A stretch of DNA of 12,754 nucleotides from Bifidobacterium breve (GTDB lineage: Bacteria; Actinomycetota; Acidimicrobiia; IMCC26256; PALSA-555): positions 1 to 12,754 of the forward strand of contig CAMDCC010000056.1 of NCBI GenBank assembly GCA_945889545.1, written 5' to 3'. Made by a program: the position numbers and the translations under genes. This document shows positions 1-5,973 of the stretch, piece by piece. Numbering within the stretch: the first letter of the stretch is position 1; each line of letters opens with the position of its first letter. The notes beneath the pieces are model-generated. The model was given only the letters and a program-made list of their open reading frames with translations, did no database searches and was not told the DNA's origin.

Positions 1-150
1 TCCCGAAAAAGCCAGAGTTCAGGTAGCGCCTGATTTACTCACCACCGTCGCTTCGGCGGTACTCTGAGAACTGACACCCGCGTGAGCGGTTTCTGTGCTG
101 ACCGCTGACCCATTCAGGGACGTATCCGACGAAGCGCACCGGGAGTAGAT
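1..150. other. Non-coding lead-in before the first gene
   Basis: No gene can be supported here. A short open stretch ending in TGA at 65-67 could be the tail of an upstream gene, but it is too short to judge and its codons are less GC-rich at third positions than the real genes. A GC-rich hairpin lies at 44-60 (ACCG and CGGT arms around a TTCG-containing loop) without a T run. A perfect 6-bp inverted repeat, AGCGGT (85-90) and ACCGCT (101-106), has a 10-nt spacer and could be an operator. A TACTCT box at 60-65 fits the loose TAnnnT form of a -10 element, but no convincing -35 was seen. Confidence 0.3.
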
Positions 151-1374
151 GTGGAACTGCCCAAGATCATCAGCGTCGACGACCATGTGGTGGAGCCGTC
201 CCACGTCTGGCAGACGTGGCTGCCCGAGAAGCATCGGGAGAAGGGCCCGCGAGTCGAGCGCAAGAAGTGGGGCGCGTTCAAGCTCTTGAAGGGCGCCAAG
301 TACGACATGTCCGAGGACCCGGATGGTCAGTGGGGCGACGCCTGGATCTACGAGGACAAGGTCATCTACGTCCAGAAGAAGTTCGTCGCCATCCCGTTGT
401 CGGCGACTCAGGGCGAGGATCTGTCGACGTTCGACAAGACGGTCATGACGATGACCGCGATGACGTACGACGACATGCGTCCTGGTTGCTACGACGCCAA
501 GGAGCGCAAGAAGGACTTCGAGCTCAACTGGGTCGACGGATCGTTGCCGTTCCCGACGTTTCCTCGGTTCTGCGGCCAGACGTTCATGGAGGCCGACGAC
601 AAGGAGCTCGCGTTGGCGTGCGTGCAGGCGTACAACGACTGGATGGTCGAGGAGTGGTGCGACCCGTCGATCGGGATCAACATCCCGCTGTGCCTCATCC
701 CGCTCTGGGACCCTGACCTCGCGGCCAAGGAGATCGAGCGCAACGCGGCGCGCGGCGTGCGGGCGGTGTGCTTCTCTGAGCTCCCAACCAAGCTCGATCT
801 GCCGAGCATCCACACGGGTCACTGGGACCCAATGTTCACCGCGTCCGAGAAGACCGGCACCACGGTGTGCATGCACGTTGGTTCGTCGTCGACCGATCCG
901 TTCTCGTCGAAGGACGCGCCCGCGGGCGTTGGCGGCATGGTCGGCTTCAACAACTCGATGGCGTCGCTCGGTGACTACCTCTTCGGTGGGATCATGCACC
1001 GCTTCCCGAAGCTGAAGATCGCGTACTCCGAGGGACAGATCGGGTGGCTCCCGTATGCGCTCGAGCGAGCCGACACCGTCTGGGAAGAGCACAACGCGTG
1101 GCAGAACTCGAAGCGTCTGTGCCCGGAGCCGCCCTCGTCCTACTACTACAACCGCGTGTTCGGTTGCTTCACGTGGGACCGTCACGGTGTGAAGTCGCTC
1201 GACGAGGTGGGTGAGAACAACATCTGTTTCGAGACCGACTATCCGCACACTGACACGACGTGGCCGAATTCTCAGGAGTACTGCGAGAAGATGCTCGAGG
1301 GCATCGCCGACGAGCAGAGGTACAAGATCCTGCGTGGCAACGCGATCCGGATGCTCGAGCTCGACCGGGTCTGA
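151..1374 (+). CDS. Amidohydrolase family protein (COG2159, ACMSD/decarboxylase-like TIM barrel)
   Basis: This 407-residue cytosolic protein belongs to the amidohydrolase-2 superfamily, whose members include metal-dependent hydrolases and non-oxidative decarboxylases such as ACMSD and gamma-resorcylate decarboxylase. The first beta strand ends in VDDH, giving a D10-x-H12 metal pair in the place where decarboxylases of the family carry E/D-x-H. Further family landmarks are H242 in CMHVG, the SEGQIGWLPY segment around E294, and FETDYPH with D363 and H366 near the C terminus. Its length is normal for the long bacterial subgroup. The GTG start is preceded by GGGAG (141-145) at a 5-base spacing. 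It heads a plus-strand run ending in a second protein of the same superfamily at 2188-3351. The substrate is unknown; a carboxylated or CoA-linked catabolic intermediate is only a guess from context. The family call is firm, the reaction is not. Confidence 0.9.
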   Translation: MELPKIISVDDHVVEPSHVWQTWLPEKHREKGPRVERKKWGAFKLLKGAKYDMSEDPDGQWGDAWIYEDKVIYVQKKFVAIPLSATQGEDLSTFDKTVMTMTAMTYDDMRPGCYDAKERKKDFELNWVDGSLPFPTFPRFCGQTFMEADDKELALACVQAYNDWMVEEWCDPSIGINIPLCLIPLWDPDLAAKEIERNAARGVRAVCFSELPTKLDLPSIHTGHWDPMFTASEKTGTTVCMHVGSSSTDPFSSKDAPAGVGGMVGFNNSMASLGDYLFGGIMHRFPKLKIAYSEGQIGWLPYALERADTVWEEHNAWQNSKRLCPEPPSSYYYNRVFGCFTWDRHGVKSLDEVGENNICFETDYPHTDTTWPNSQEYCEKMLEGIADEQRYKILRGNAIRMLELDRV

Positions 1375-1396
1375 AGCTCCACTGCACGGACAGCAC

Positions 1397-1657
1397 GTGA
1401 GCTCCGAGCCGATCAGCTTCGACGGGCAGGTCGTGATCGTGACGGGCGCGGGCAACGGACTCGGCCGGTCGTACGCGCTTGGGCTCGCGCCCCGAGGCGC
1501 CGAAGTCGTGTGCAACGACCTCGTCGAGCCGAACCTCGCCCTCGCAACGGCCGAACAGGTCGAATCGAATTGCGCGAGGGCATGCGACCGCTCCAACTTC
1601 GCGGTGCCGGAGTCGATCAACGAAGAACTCCGACTCGTCTCGGACCGCATGCCCTGA
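1397..1657 (+). pseudogene. Truncated short-chain dehydrogenase/reductase remnant (86 codons)
   Basis: Starting at GTG 1397, 22 bases after the amidohydrolase stop, the frame encodes the typical N terminus of a classical SDR. It has a beta strand followed by the nucleotide-binding motif TGAGNGLG (residues 16-23), then the continuation RSYALGLAPRGAEVVCNDLV that forms helix 1, strand 2 and the cofactor-specifying acidic region. An intact SDR has about 250-300 residues with a Ser-Tyr-xxx-Lys active site. Here the frame stops after 86 residues and no catalytic motif is present. The last 30 or so codons still look coding (mostly G or C at third positions), so the gene may have lost its middle by an in-frame deletion, or may be fused to the end of another gene. 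It cannot be an active oxidoreductase. An assembly deletion is also possible. Confidence 0.7.
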
Positions 1658-1665
1658 CCGCCGGA

Positions 1666-1684
1666 CTGCCGTACTGTCTGGCAG
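1666..1684 (+). promoter_or_regulatory. Putative leaderless promoter bracketed by an inverted repeat
   Basis: TACTGT at 1672-1677 fits the TAnnnT form of an actinobacterial -10 box and ends 7 bases before the ATG at 1685, so transcription would begin at or next to the start codon. No Shine-Dalgarno sequence precedes that ATG. The box lies inside a perfect inverted repeat, CTGCC (1666-1670) and GGCAG (1680-1684), with a 9-base spacer, which is a plausible repressor site. No clear -35 element was seen. This is inference from position and composition only. Confidence 0.4.
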
Positions 1685-2173
1685 ATGGACGTCTCCGGTT
1701 ACAACCACTCCGATTCGATCACCATCGACCGCTCGCCCGATGAGGTGTACGCGATCGTCAGCGATGTGACCCGCATCGGCGAGCTCAGCCCCGTGTGCCA
1801 ATCGAGCACCTGGGACGACCCCGTCACCGCAGGCAAGGACGGCGCCTGGTTTATCGGTCACAACGCGATCGGTGACACCACGTGGGACACGCACTGCCAG
1901 GTGGTCGCCGCGGCGCCCGGCACGGAGTTCGCCTTCATCAACCACGGTAGGGAGGGCGACGCCGAGCTCGTGCGTTGGGGTTACACCTTCGAGCCCCAGG
2001 GAGGCGGCACCTTGGTCACCGAGTCGTGGCAGGTGCTTCCCGCGTACCCCGACATGGTCAGGGGCGGCGATCCGAGCATCGACGTGAAGCCTCGCATCGA
2101 CGGGATGGCCCAGATGGCGCGCGACGGCATCAAGGACACGCTCGCCAACCTCAAGCGGGTTGCCGAGTCCTGA
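1685..2173 (+). CDS. SRPBCC family protein (polyketide cyclase/dehydrase-like)
   Basis: This 162-residue soluble protein has the START/Bet v1-like SRPBCC fold, a cavity that binds hydrophobic ligands. The N terminus reads as the first beta strand followed by the family-typical RSPDEVYAIVSDVTRIGELSP, the strand and double-helix entry to the fold. A central WFIGHN region and the later TWDTHCQV, EFAF and VRWGYTFEP strands complete the sheet. A long C-terminal helix (roughly 130-160, ending TLANLKRVAE) is also typical. Members act as cyclases, lipid carriers or unknown partners, and no catalytic residue can be assigned. It is followed after 14 bases by an amidohydrolase with its own Shine-Dalgarno, so the two are probably one transcript. 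The ATG start fits a leaderless promoter at 1672-1677. The fold is confident, the ligand is unknown. Confidence 0.88.
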   Translation: MDVSGYNHSDSITIDRSPDEVYAIVSDVTRIGELSPVCQSSTWDDPVTAGKDGAWFIGHNAIGDTTWDTHCQVVAAAPGTEFAFINHGREGDAELVRWGYTFEPQGGGTLVTESWQVLPAYPDMVRGGDPSIDVKPRIDGMAQMARDGIKDTLANLKRVAES

Positions 2174-2175
2174 GC

Positions 2176-2182
2176 AGGGAGG
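2176..2182 (+). promoter_or_regulatory. Shine-Dalgarno of the second amidohydrolase
   Basis: AGGGAGG lies 5 bases before the ATG at 2188. It fixes the start there rather than at the far upstream in-frame codons that run through the SRPBCC gene. Confidence 0.75.
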
Positions 2183-2187
2183 ACGCC

Positions 2188-3351
2188 ATGTTGAACGACG
2201 GCACGCTGATCATCGACGCCGACTCGCATTGGACGGAACCGCACGACCTCTTCACGAGCGTCGCTCCTGCTGAGTACAAGGACCGCGTGCCGCGTGTCGA
2301 GATGGTCGAGGGCCAACCAACGTGGGTGTTCGACGGTCACGTGATGGGTCAGGCCACCGCGGCGGGCGTGATCGGCCGCGACGGGAAGAAGGAGAGCGCC
2401 GACATCGCGCTCAACCACTGGACCATCGACATGATCCACGTTGGGGCCTACGACCCGAAGGTGCGACTCCAGGTGTTGGACGAGTGCGGCATCGACGCGC
2501 AGGTGATCTTTCCGAGCACCATCGGACTCGGCGGCCAGGACCTCGGTGCGGTGGAAGACCAGGCGCTGTGTCGCCTCGTCGTCGAGATCTACAACGACCG
2601 CATGGCCGAGATCCAGGCGGACTCGAACAACCGGCTCTTGCCCATGCCGCTCATGCCGGCATGGGACATCGACACTTGCGTTGGCGAAGCCAAGCGCGTC
2701 GCGGCCCTCGGGATGCGCGGTGTGAACATGACGTCGGACCCGCAAGACCTCGGCGCGCCCGATCTTGCCAACCGTGCGTGGGACCCGTTCTGGGAGACGT
2801 GCACCGAGCTCGAGCTGCCGGTGCACTTCCACATCGGCGCGAGCGTCACCGCGATGTCCTTCTACAGCAACTACCCCTGGGCCTCGCATCCGATGAACAC
2901 CCAGCTCGCGATCGGTGGCACGTTGTTGTTCATCGGCAATGCGCGTGTCGTCACGAACACGATCCTGTCGGGGATGTTCGACCGTCATCCCGACCTGAAG
3001 ATGGTGTCGGTGGAGAGCGGTGTCGGATGGATCCCGTTCATCCTCGAGACGCTCGATTATGAGATGTCGGAGAACGCACCCGACGAGCTCGCGCAGTTGA
3101 AGAAGATGCCATCGGAGTACTTCCGGTCGAACCTCTACGCGACGTTCTGGTTCGAGAACAATCGCAACAAGCTTCCGGAGCTCATCGAGGTGGTCGGCGA
3201 GGACAACATCCTGTTCGAGACCGACTTCCCGCACCCGACCTGCCTCTATCCGAATCCGCTCCAGACGGTCGAGGCGAAGATGGCCACGTTGGCACCCGAG
3301 GTGCGCAAGAAGATCTACGGCGAGAACGCCCGCAAGCTGTATCGCCTCTGA
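2188..3351 (+). CDS. Amidohydrolase family protein (COG2159, second copy)
   Basis: This 387-residue cytosolic TIM-barrel protein is in the same superfamily as the product of 151-1374. The metal-site landmarks are DADSH near the N terminus (D12-x-H14), HFHIG with H213 and H215, the VESGVGWIPF segment around E276, and LFETDFPHP with D346 and H349. The order and spacing match the first protein, but the two are clearly divergent, including different segments between residues 20 and 110, so they are probably different enzymes and not a recent duplication. An upstream in-frame extension is open through the SRPBCC gene, but AGGGAGG at 2176-2182 supports ATG 2188. It probably shares a transcript with the SRPBCC protein. 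In this superfamily E/D-x-H proteins are often decarboxylases or hydratases on aromatic acids. The substrate here is not known. Confidence 0.9.
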   Translation: MLNDGTLIIDADSHWTEPHDLFTSVAPAEYKDRVPRVEMVEGQPTWVFDGHVMGQATAAGVIGRDGKKESADIALNHWTIDMIHVGAYDPKVRLQVLDECGIDAQVIFPSTIGLGGQDLGAVEDQALCRLVVEIYNDRMAEIQADSNNRLLPMPLMPAWDIDTCVGEAKRVAALGMRGVNMTSDPQDLGAPDLANRAWDPFWETCTELELPVHFHIGASVTAMSFYSNYPWASHPMNTQLAIGGTLLFIGNARVVTNTILSGMFDRHPDLKMVSVESGVGWIPFILETLDYEMSENAPDELAQLKKMPSEYFRSNLYATFWFENNRNKLPELIEVVGEDNILFETDFPHPTCLYPNPLQTVEAKMATLAPEVRKKIYGENARKLYRL

Positions 3352-3391
3352 GTCGGAGGCGTTGCTCGGCTTTCTCCCATCGCCTACTAGA

Positions 3392-3406
3392 CGCGGCTGA
3401 ACCGCG
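3392..3406. terminator. Possible hairpin after the amidohydrolase
   Basis: CGCGG (3392-3396) and CCGCG (3402-3406) form a perfect 5-bp GC stem around the loop CTGAA, 41 bases after the amidohydrolase stop. There is no T run, which is common for actinobacterial terminators but also makes the call weak. Confidence 0.25.
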
Positions 3407-3438
3407 CGACGCAAGCCCAACCCTTCACGTGCCGCCGA

Positions 3439-3444
3439 TAGCGT
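3439..3444 (+). promoter_or_regulatory. Candidate -10 box of the channel gene
   Basis: TAGCGT fits TAnnnT and ends 9 bases before the ATG at 3454. No ribosome binding site precedes that ATG, so a leaderless or nearly leaderless message is possible. This is weaker than the cases at 1672 and 11060 because the spacing is longer. Confidence 0.25.
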
Positions 3445-3453
3445 GCGTTGGCG

Positions 3454-4443
3454 ATGATCGATTGGCGACGGGTACGGATGGGCGTCGTGGCCTTGGTGGC
3501 TGTGATGACCCTCGGCACGGTCGGCTACATCGCGTTCGGCTTTGGTTTCCTCGACGCGGTCTACCAGACGGTCACGACGGTGACGACGGTCGGCTTCAGG
3601 GAGGTCCGTCCGCTCACGAGCGGCGCTCGGGTGTTCACGATCGTGCTCATCCTCGTCGGGGTGGGTACGGCGCTCTACACGCTCGGTGTGCTCATCGAGA
3701 CGCTGTTCGAAGGTCAGATGCGCGGTGTGTTCAGGAGGCGACGGATGGAACGTCACATCGACGGGATGAAAGATCACGTGGTCATCTGCGGCTGGGGGCG
3801 GGTGGGTCGAGTGATAGCGCGCGAGCTGCTTGCGGCGGGGCAGGAGCACGTCGTGATCGAAATGGATCCCGAACGTATCGAGGATGCGACAGCCCCGATG
3901 GTCCTGGGCGACGCCACGGAGGATTCGGTCCTCGAACAGGCCGGTGTGCGCCGCGCCCGTGCGTTGGTGGCGGCCCTCGACACCGATGCTGACAACCTGT
4001 TCGTGACACTCAGTGCACGCAACCTTGGTCCGAAGCTGTTCATCGTCTCGCGGGTGCGGACCGAGGAGAACGAGGAGAAGATGCGGCGAGCGGGCGCGGA
4101 TCGGATCATCAATCCTCAGAGCATCGGGGGCGTACGAGCCGCCGCTTTCCTCCTGCAGCCGCACGTCACCGAGTTCCTCGATGTCGTCATGCACGACCGT
4201 GACATCGAGTTCCGGCTCGAGGAAGTCGACGTGCCAGCCGATTCCCCGTTTGCAGGAATGAGCATCCGCGACACTCAGATTCGTGAGCAGACCGGTGCGC
4301 TCGTGCTTGCGCTGCGCGAGCCGAACGCGGCGTTCATCACCAACCCGGCGCCCGAGCACGTGATCAAGGGTGGGCAGGTGCTGATCGCCATCGGGACGAA
4401 GGCAGAGCTCCAAGCCCTCGACGTGCTCGTAGCCGGAAGCTGA
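3454..4443 (+). CDS. Potassium-channel-like protein, 2TM pore plus RCK (TrkA-N/TrkA-C)
   Basis: This 329-residue membrane protein has an MthK-like plan. Residues 9-32 form the first membrane helix. A pore loop follows with TTVTTVGFRE (41-50), where TVGF aligns with the potassium filter TVGYG, and residues 59-82 form the second helix. A basic linker (RRRR around 94-97) leads to an RCK N-domain beginning HVVICGWGRVGR, whose Gly-rich GWGRVG (113-118) and acidic E136 are the usual nucleotide-binding residues. The TrkA-C regulatory domain spans about 248-328. It would conduct K+ or a related cation across the cytoplasmic membrane, gated by a cytosolic ligand. The second filter glycine is replaced by Arg (R49), so conductance and selectivity are not certain. 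ATG 3454 is chosen; an in-frame TTG at 3448 would add two residues. It stands alone, with no coupled neighbour. Confidence 0.88.
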   Translation: MIDWRRVRMGVVALVAVMTLGTVGYIAFGFGFLDAVYQTVTTVTTVGFREVRPLTSGARVFTIVLILVGVGTALYTLGVLIETLFEGQMRGVFRRRRMERHIDGMKDHVVICGWGRVGRVIARELLAAGQEHVVIEMDPERIEDATAPMVLGDATEDSVLEQAGVRRARALVAALDTDADNLFVTLSARNLGPKLFIVSRVRTEENEEKMRRAGADRIINPQSIGGVRAAAFLLQPHVTEFLDVVMHDRDIEFRLEEVDVPADSPFAGMSIRDTQIREQTGALVLALREPNAAFITNPAPEHVIKGGQVLIAIGTKAELQALDVLVAGS

Positions 4444-4561
4444 ACCAAAGGCACCCAACTGGTCGAGAGCATTCTGCGCCGCCATCGACCTGATCACATT
4501 CCGACGCGCCAGTTGCTTGCGACGTCAGGCGGCGGGTCGAGAAGGTCGAGGGCAGTAGCAT

Positions 4562-4577
4562 CACGGCCGCCGCCGTG
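4562..4577. terminator. Perfect 6-bp GC hairpin
   Basis: CACGGC (4562-4567) and GCCGTG (4572-4577) pair around the loop CGCC. It lies 118 bases after the channel stop with no T run, so it may be a terminator, an operator or chance in GC-rich DNA. Confidence 0.25.
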
Positions 4578-4589
4578 CCAGCACTCACG

Positions 4590-4619
4590 GGCCGAGGACT
4601 CTGGGGCCGCAGACTCTGG
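4590..4619. repeat. 15-bp tandem repeat, two near-identical units
   Basis: GGCCGAGGACTCTGG (4590-4604) is followed directly by GGCCGCAGACTCTGG (4605-4619), with two adjacent mismatches. A third, strongly decayed unit may follow at 4620-4634. The repeat lies in non-coding DNA upstream of the DUF305 gene. There are too few units, and no spacers, for a CRISPR. Confidence 0.7.
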
Positions 4620-4718
4620 GCCCCGAGATTCGGGACGAATGCCTCTGCGGCGGGCACCGCAACTCAGCGATGATCGAACCCAGGCTGTGGTTCAGAGGAA
4701 GGCAAGCAGGGGAGAGCG

Positions 4719-4949
4719 ATGCCAAGGCGGCGTGGGTTCTGGTCGGCCCTTGTCGCGGTCTTGGTGCTCTCGGGTGCGTGTGGTTCCTCCACCGTCTCGG
4801 CGGGATCGGAGCGACTCCGGTCATCGACCTCCTCGACATCTCGGCCGCCGCCCCCGCTGCTCAGCATGGTTGAGCGGTCCGACGGCGCGACGGTGCCCGG
4901 GACGTTCGAGTGGTCGGGCGTCCTGATGCTCCCAAGTTCAACGAGGTAG
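4719..4949 (+). pseudogene. Displaced lipoprotein signal peptide of a frameshifted DUF305 gene
   Basis: ATG 4719 follows an AGGGGAGAG ribosome binding site (4708-4716) and encodes MPRRR, a hydrophobic helix, and LSGAC. This is a lipoprotein signal peptide with Cys at residue 21, followed by a Ser/Pro-rich linker of the kind that tethers extracellular domains. The frame ends at TAG 4947-4949 without reaching a domain, while the DUF305 domain continues in another frame from about 4910. The leader and domain together would make one secreted, membrane-anchored protein of roughly 270 residues. Adding a single base near 4909 would join them (…GTFE then VVGRPDAP…). The break is therefore a recent mutation or a base-calling error. 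The two frames overlap between 4910 and 4949. Confidence 0.65.
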
Positions 4950-5542
4950 ACATCGGGTTCCTCGCCGACATGAGCACGCACCACGAGGGCGCTCTGGGCT
5001 TGTCCTTCGCCTACCTGCCCAGTGCCAACGACACCGTGATCCGGCAGATCGCGGGAGAGATCATCCGGACCCAGTCCATCGAGATCAACTTCATGACCGT
5101 CCTGCTGCAACAGAGCAACGACGAGCGGATCGGCACCGTGGTGTCCGACAACGTCGCGATGGAGTGGATGGGCGAACCAACGGTCCCAGCCCGCATGCCT
5201 GGGATGGCCACCGTCGCCGACCTGGATGAGCTGGCGGCTACATCGGGCGTCGAAGCAGACGATCTGTTCACCCGATTCATGATCGATCACCATGCCGCCG
5301 GCGCGGAGATGGCCGACTACGAGGCCACCCACGGCAGCGAAGATCAAGTTCGCAACGCGGCGCGCAGCATGGCCGCCTACCAGCGCGCCGAGATTGCCGA
5401 GCTCAACACTCGCCGCGAAGTCCTCGGGCTCGAGCCATACGCGGCATCGGCGGGTGGGCACGGGGCCAGCCACGAGAGGCGAATACTCGCATTCTCCCGG
5501 GTTTCGGCGGCTAGAAGGAGCAAACAGGTGCTGTACCGATAG
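4910..5542 (+). CDS. DUF305 domain protein (body of the frameshifted lipoprotein gene)
   Basis: DUF305 proteins are small exported helical proteins with two His-His motifs, often near metal-resistance genes; their activity is not established. Both motifs are present here: DIGFLADMSTHHEGAL near residues 14-29 and FMIDHHAAGAEM near 122-133. The typical closing helix (MAAYQRAEIAELNTRRE) precedes residue 178. Read from GTG 4910 the frame gives 210 residues with no signal peptide. TGA at 4871 blocks this frame further upstream, so the natural N terminus is the leader at 4719 in another frame. The last 23 or so residues (HERRILAFSRV to the end) are basic, do not resemble the family and run into the -10 box of the next gene, so the original stop may also be lost. 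As sequenced, a cytoplasmic domain without its anchor would be the only product. Confidence 0.75.
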   Translation: MVGRPDAPKFNEVDIGFLADMSTHHEGALGLSFAYLPSANDTVIRQIAGEIIRTQSIEINFMTVLLQQSNDERIGTVVSDNVAMEWMGEPTVPARMPGMATVADLDELAATSGVEADDLFTRFMIDHHAAGAEMADYEATHGSEDQVRNAARSMAAYQRAEIAELNTRREVLGLEPYAASAGGHGASHERRILAFSRVSAARRSKQVLYR

Positions 5543-5561
5543 GATTGCTCGCGTGAGCGAG
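5540..5561 (+). promoter_or_regulatory. Putative leaderless mod promoter with palindrome over the start codon
   Basis: TAGGAT (5540-5545) fits a -10 box and ends 7 bases before GTG 5553, with no Shine-Dalgarno between, so the mod transcript probably begins at the start codon. The inverted repeat CTCGC (5548-5552) and GCGAG (5557-5561) is centred on GTGA. It could be an autoregulatory operator or a small hairpin holding the start codon. No convincing -35 was found, and the site does not resemble the AT-rich ModE site of E. coli. Confidence 0.4.
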
Positions 5562-5954
5562 TTTCGGATCGGCCAAGCCGCCGAAGTGCTGGGTGTAAGT
5601 GCCGACACCGTGCGGCGACTGGCCGACGATGGGCAGATCGAGACCCGCCGCACCGAAGGTGGCCATCGCCTCGTCGACGGTGTCTCCCTGGCCAACTTCG
5701 TGGCCGAGCACAGTGGGGCGGCCGGCACCGGCGCCTTGATCGCGCAATCGGCGCGCAACCGGTTCCCCGGGATCGTGACGCGCGTCGTCAAGGACCGAGT
5801 CGCGGCTCAGGTCGAGATTCAGGCCGGTCCCCACCGCGTCGTGTCGCTGATGACGAGTGAGGCGGTCGACGAGCTCGGGCTCGAGCCCGGCATGGCCGCC
5901 ACCGCCATCGTCAAGGCAACGCAGGTCGTGATCGACGTCTCGGAAGTGGGCTGA
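5553..5954 (+). CDS. Helix-turn-helix/Mop (TOBE) molybdate-responsive regulator
   Basis: The 133-residue protein joins two domains. Residues 3-55 are a MerR/excisionase-like winged helix: FRIGQAAEVLGVSADTVRRL is the HTH, and RTEGGHRL is the typical wing. Residues 68-131 are a single Mop/TOBE domain (NRFPGIVTRVVKD…), the small beta barrel that binds molybdate or tungstate in ModE and molbindins. In function it resembles ModE: a cytosolic sensor that binds DNA according to molybdate level. Its place as first gene before modABC supports that role. The modA frame follows directly, making cotranscription nearly certain. GTG 5553 is chosen because the HTH starts three residues later and a -10 box sits 7 bases upstream. 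It could instead be mainly a molybdate storage protein, but the HTH argues for regulation. Confidence 0.88.
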   Translation: MSEFRIGQAAEVLGVSADTVRRLADDGQIETRRTEGGHRLVDGVSLANFVAEHSGAAGTGALIAQSARNRFPGIVTRVVKDRVAAQVEIQAGPHRVVSLMTSEAVDELGLEPGMAATAIVKATQVVIDVSEVG

Positions 5955-5973
5955 CATCCGACGCTCCATCGCC

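Larger units (their letters stand above)
4444..4718. other. Non-coding region between the channel and DUF305 genes
   Basis: No gene is supported in these 275 bases; the open frames here lack recognisable protein features. It contains GGTCGAG three times (4461-4467, 4535-4541, 4544-4550), a hairpin at 4562-4577, a 15-bp tandem repeat at 4590-4619, and a TAGCAT box at 4556-4561 that could be a -10 element. CAACTGG (4456-4462) is inverted as CCAGTTG (4509-4515), perhaps by chance. Confidence 0.5.

Noticed and set aside
19..1650. 543-codon open frame on the minus strand
   Set aside because: It lies antisense to the amidohydrolase and SDR remnant, is rich in Arg, His, Leu and Val without any family motif, and is explained by the codon bias of the plus-strand genes.
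1975..2187. Upstream extension of the second amidohydrolase
   Set aside because: The extra codons overlap the SRPBCC gene in another frame and are Arg-rich. A good Shine-Dalgarno marks ATG 2188.
1981..4497. 838-codon open frame on the minus strand
   Set aside because: It runs antisense across three clear genes and a non-coding gap, with an Arg/His/Asp-rich composition typical of GC-rich antisense shadows. No domain is recognisable.
4590..4634. CRISPR-like repeat
   Set aside because: There are only two or three adjacent units with no spacers and no cas genes.
5943..5973. Molybdenum cofactor riboswitch or other leader RNA before modA
   Set aside because: There is no leader of suitable length; the modA frame follows the regulator stop at once, and the operon promoter appears leaderless.
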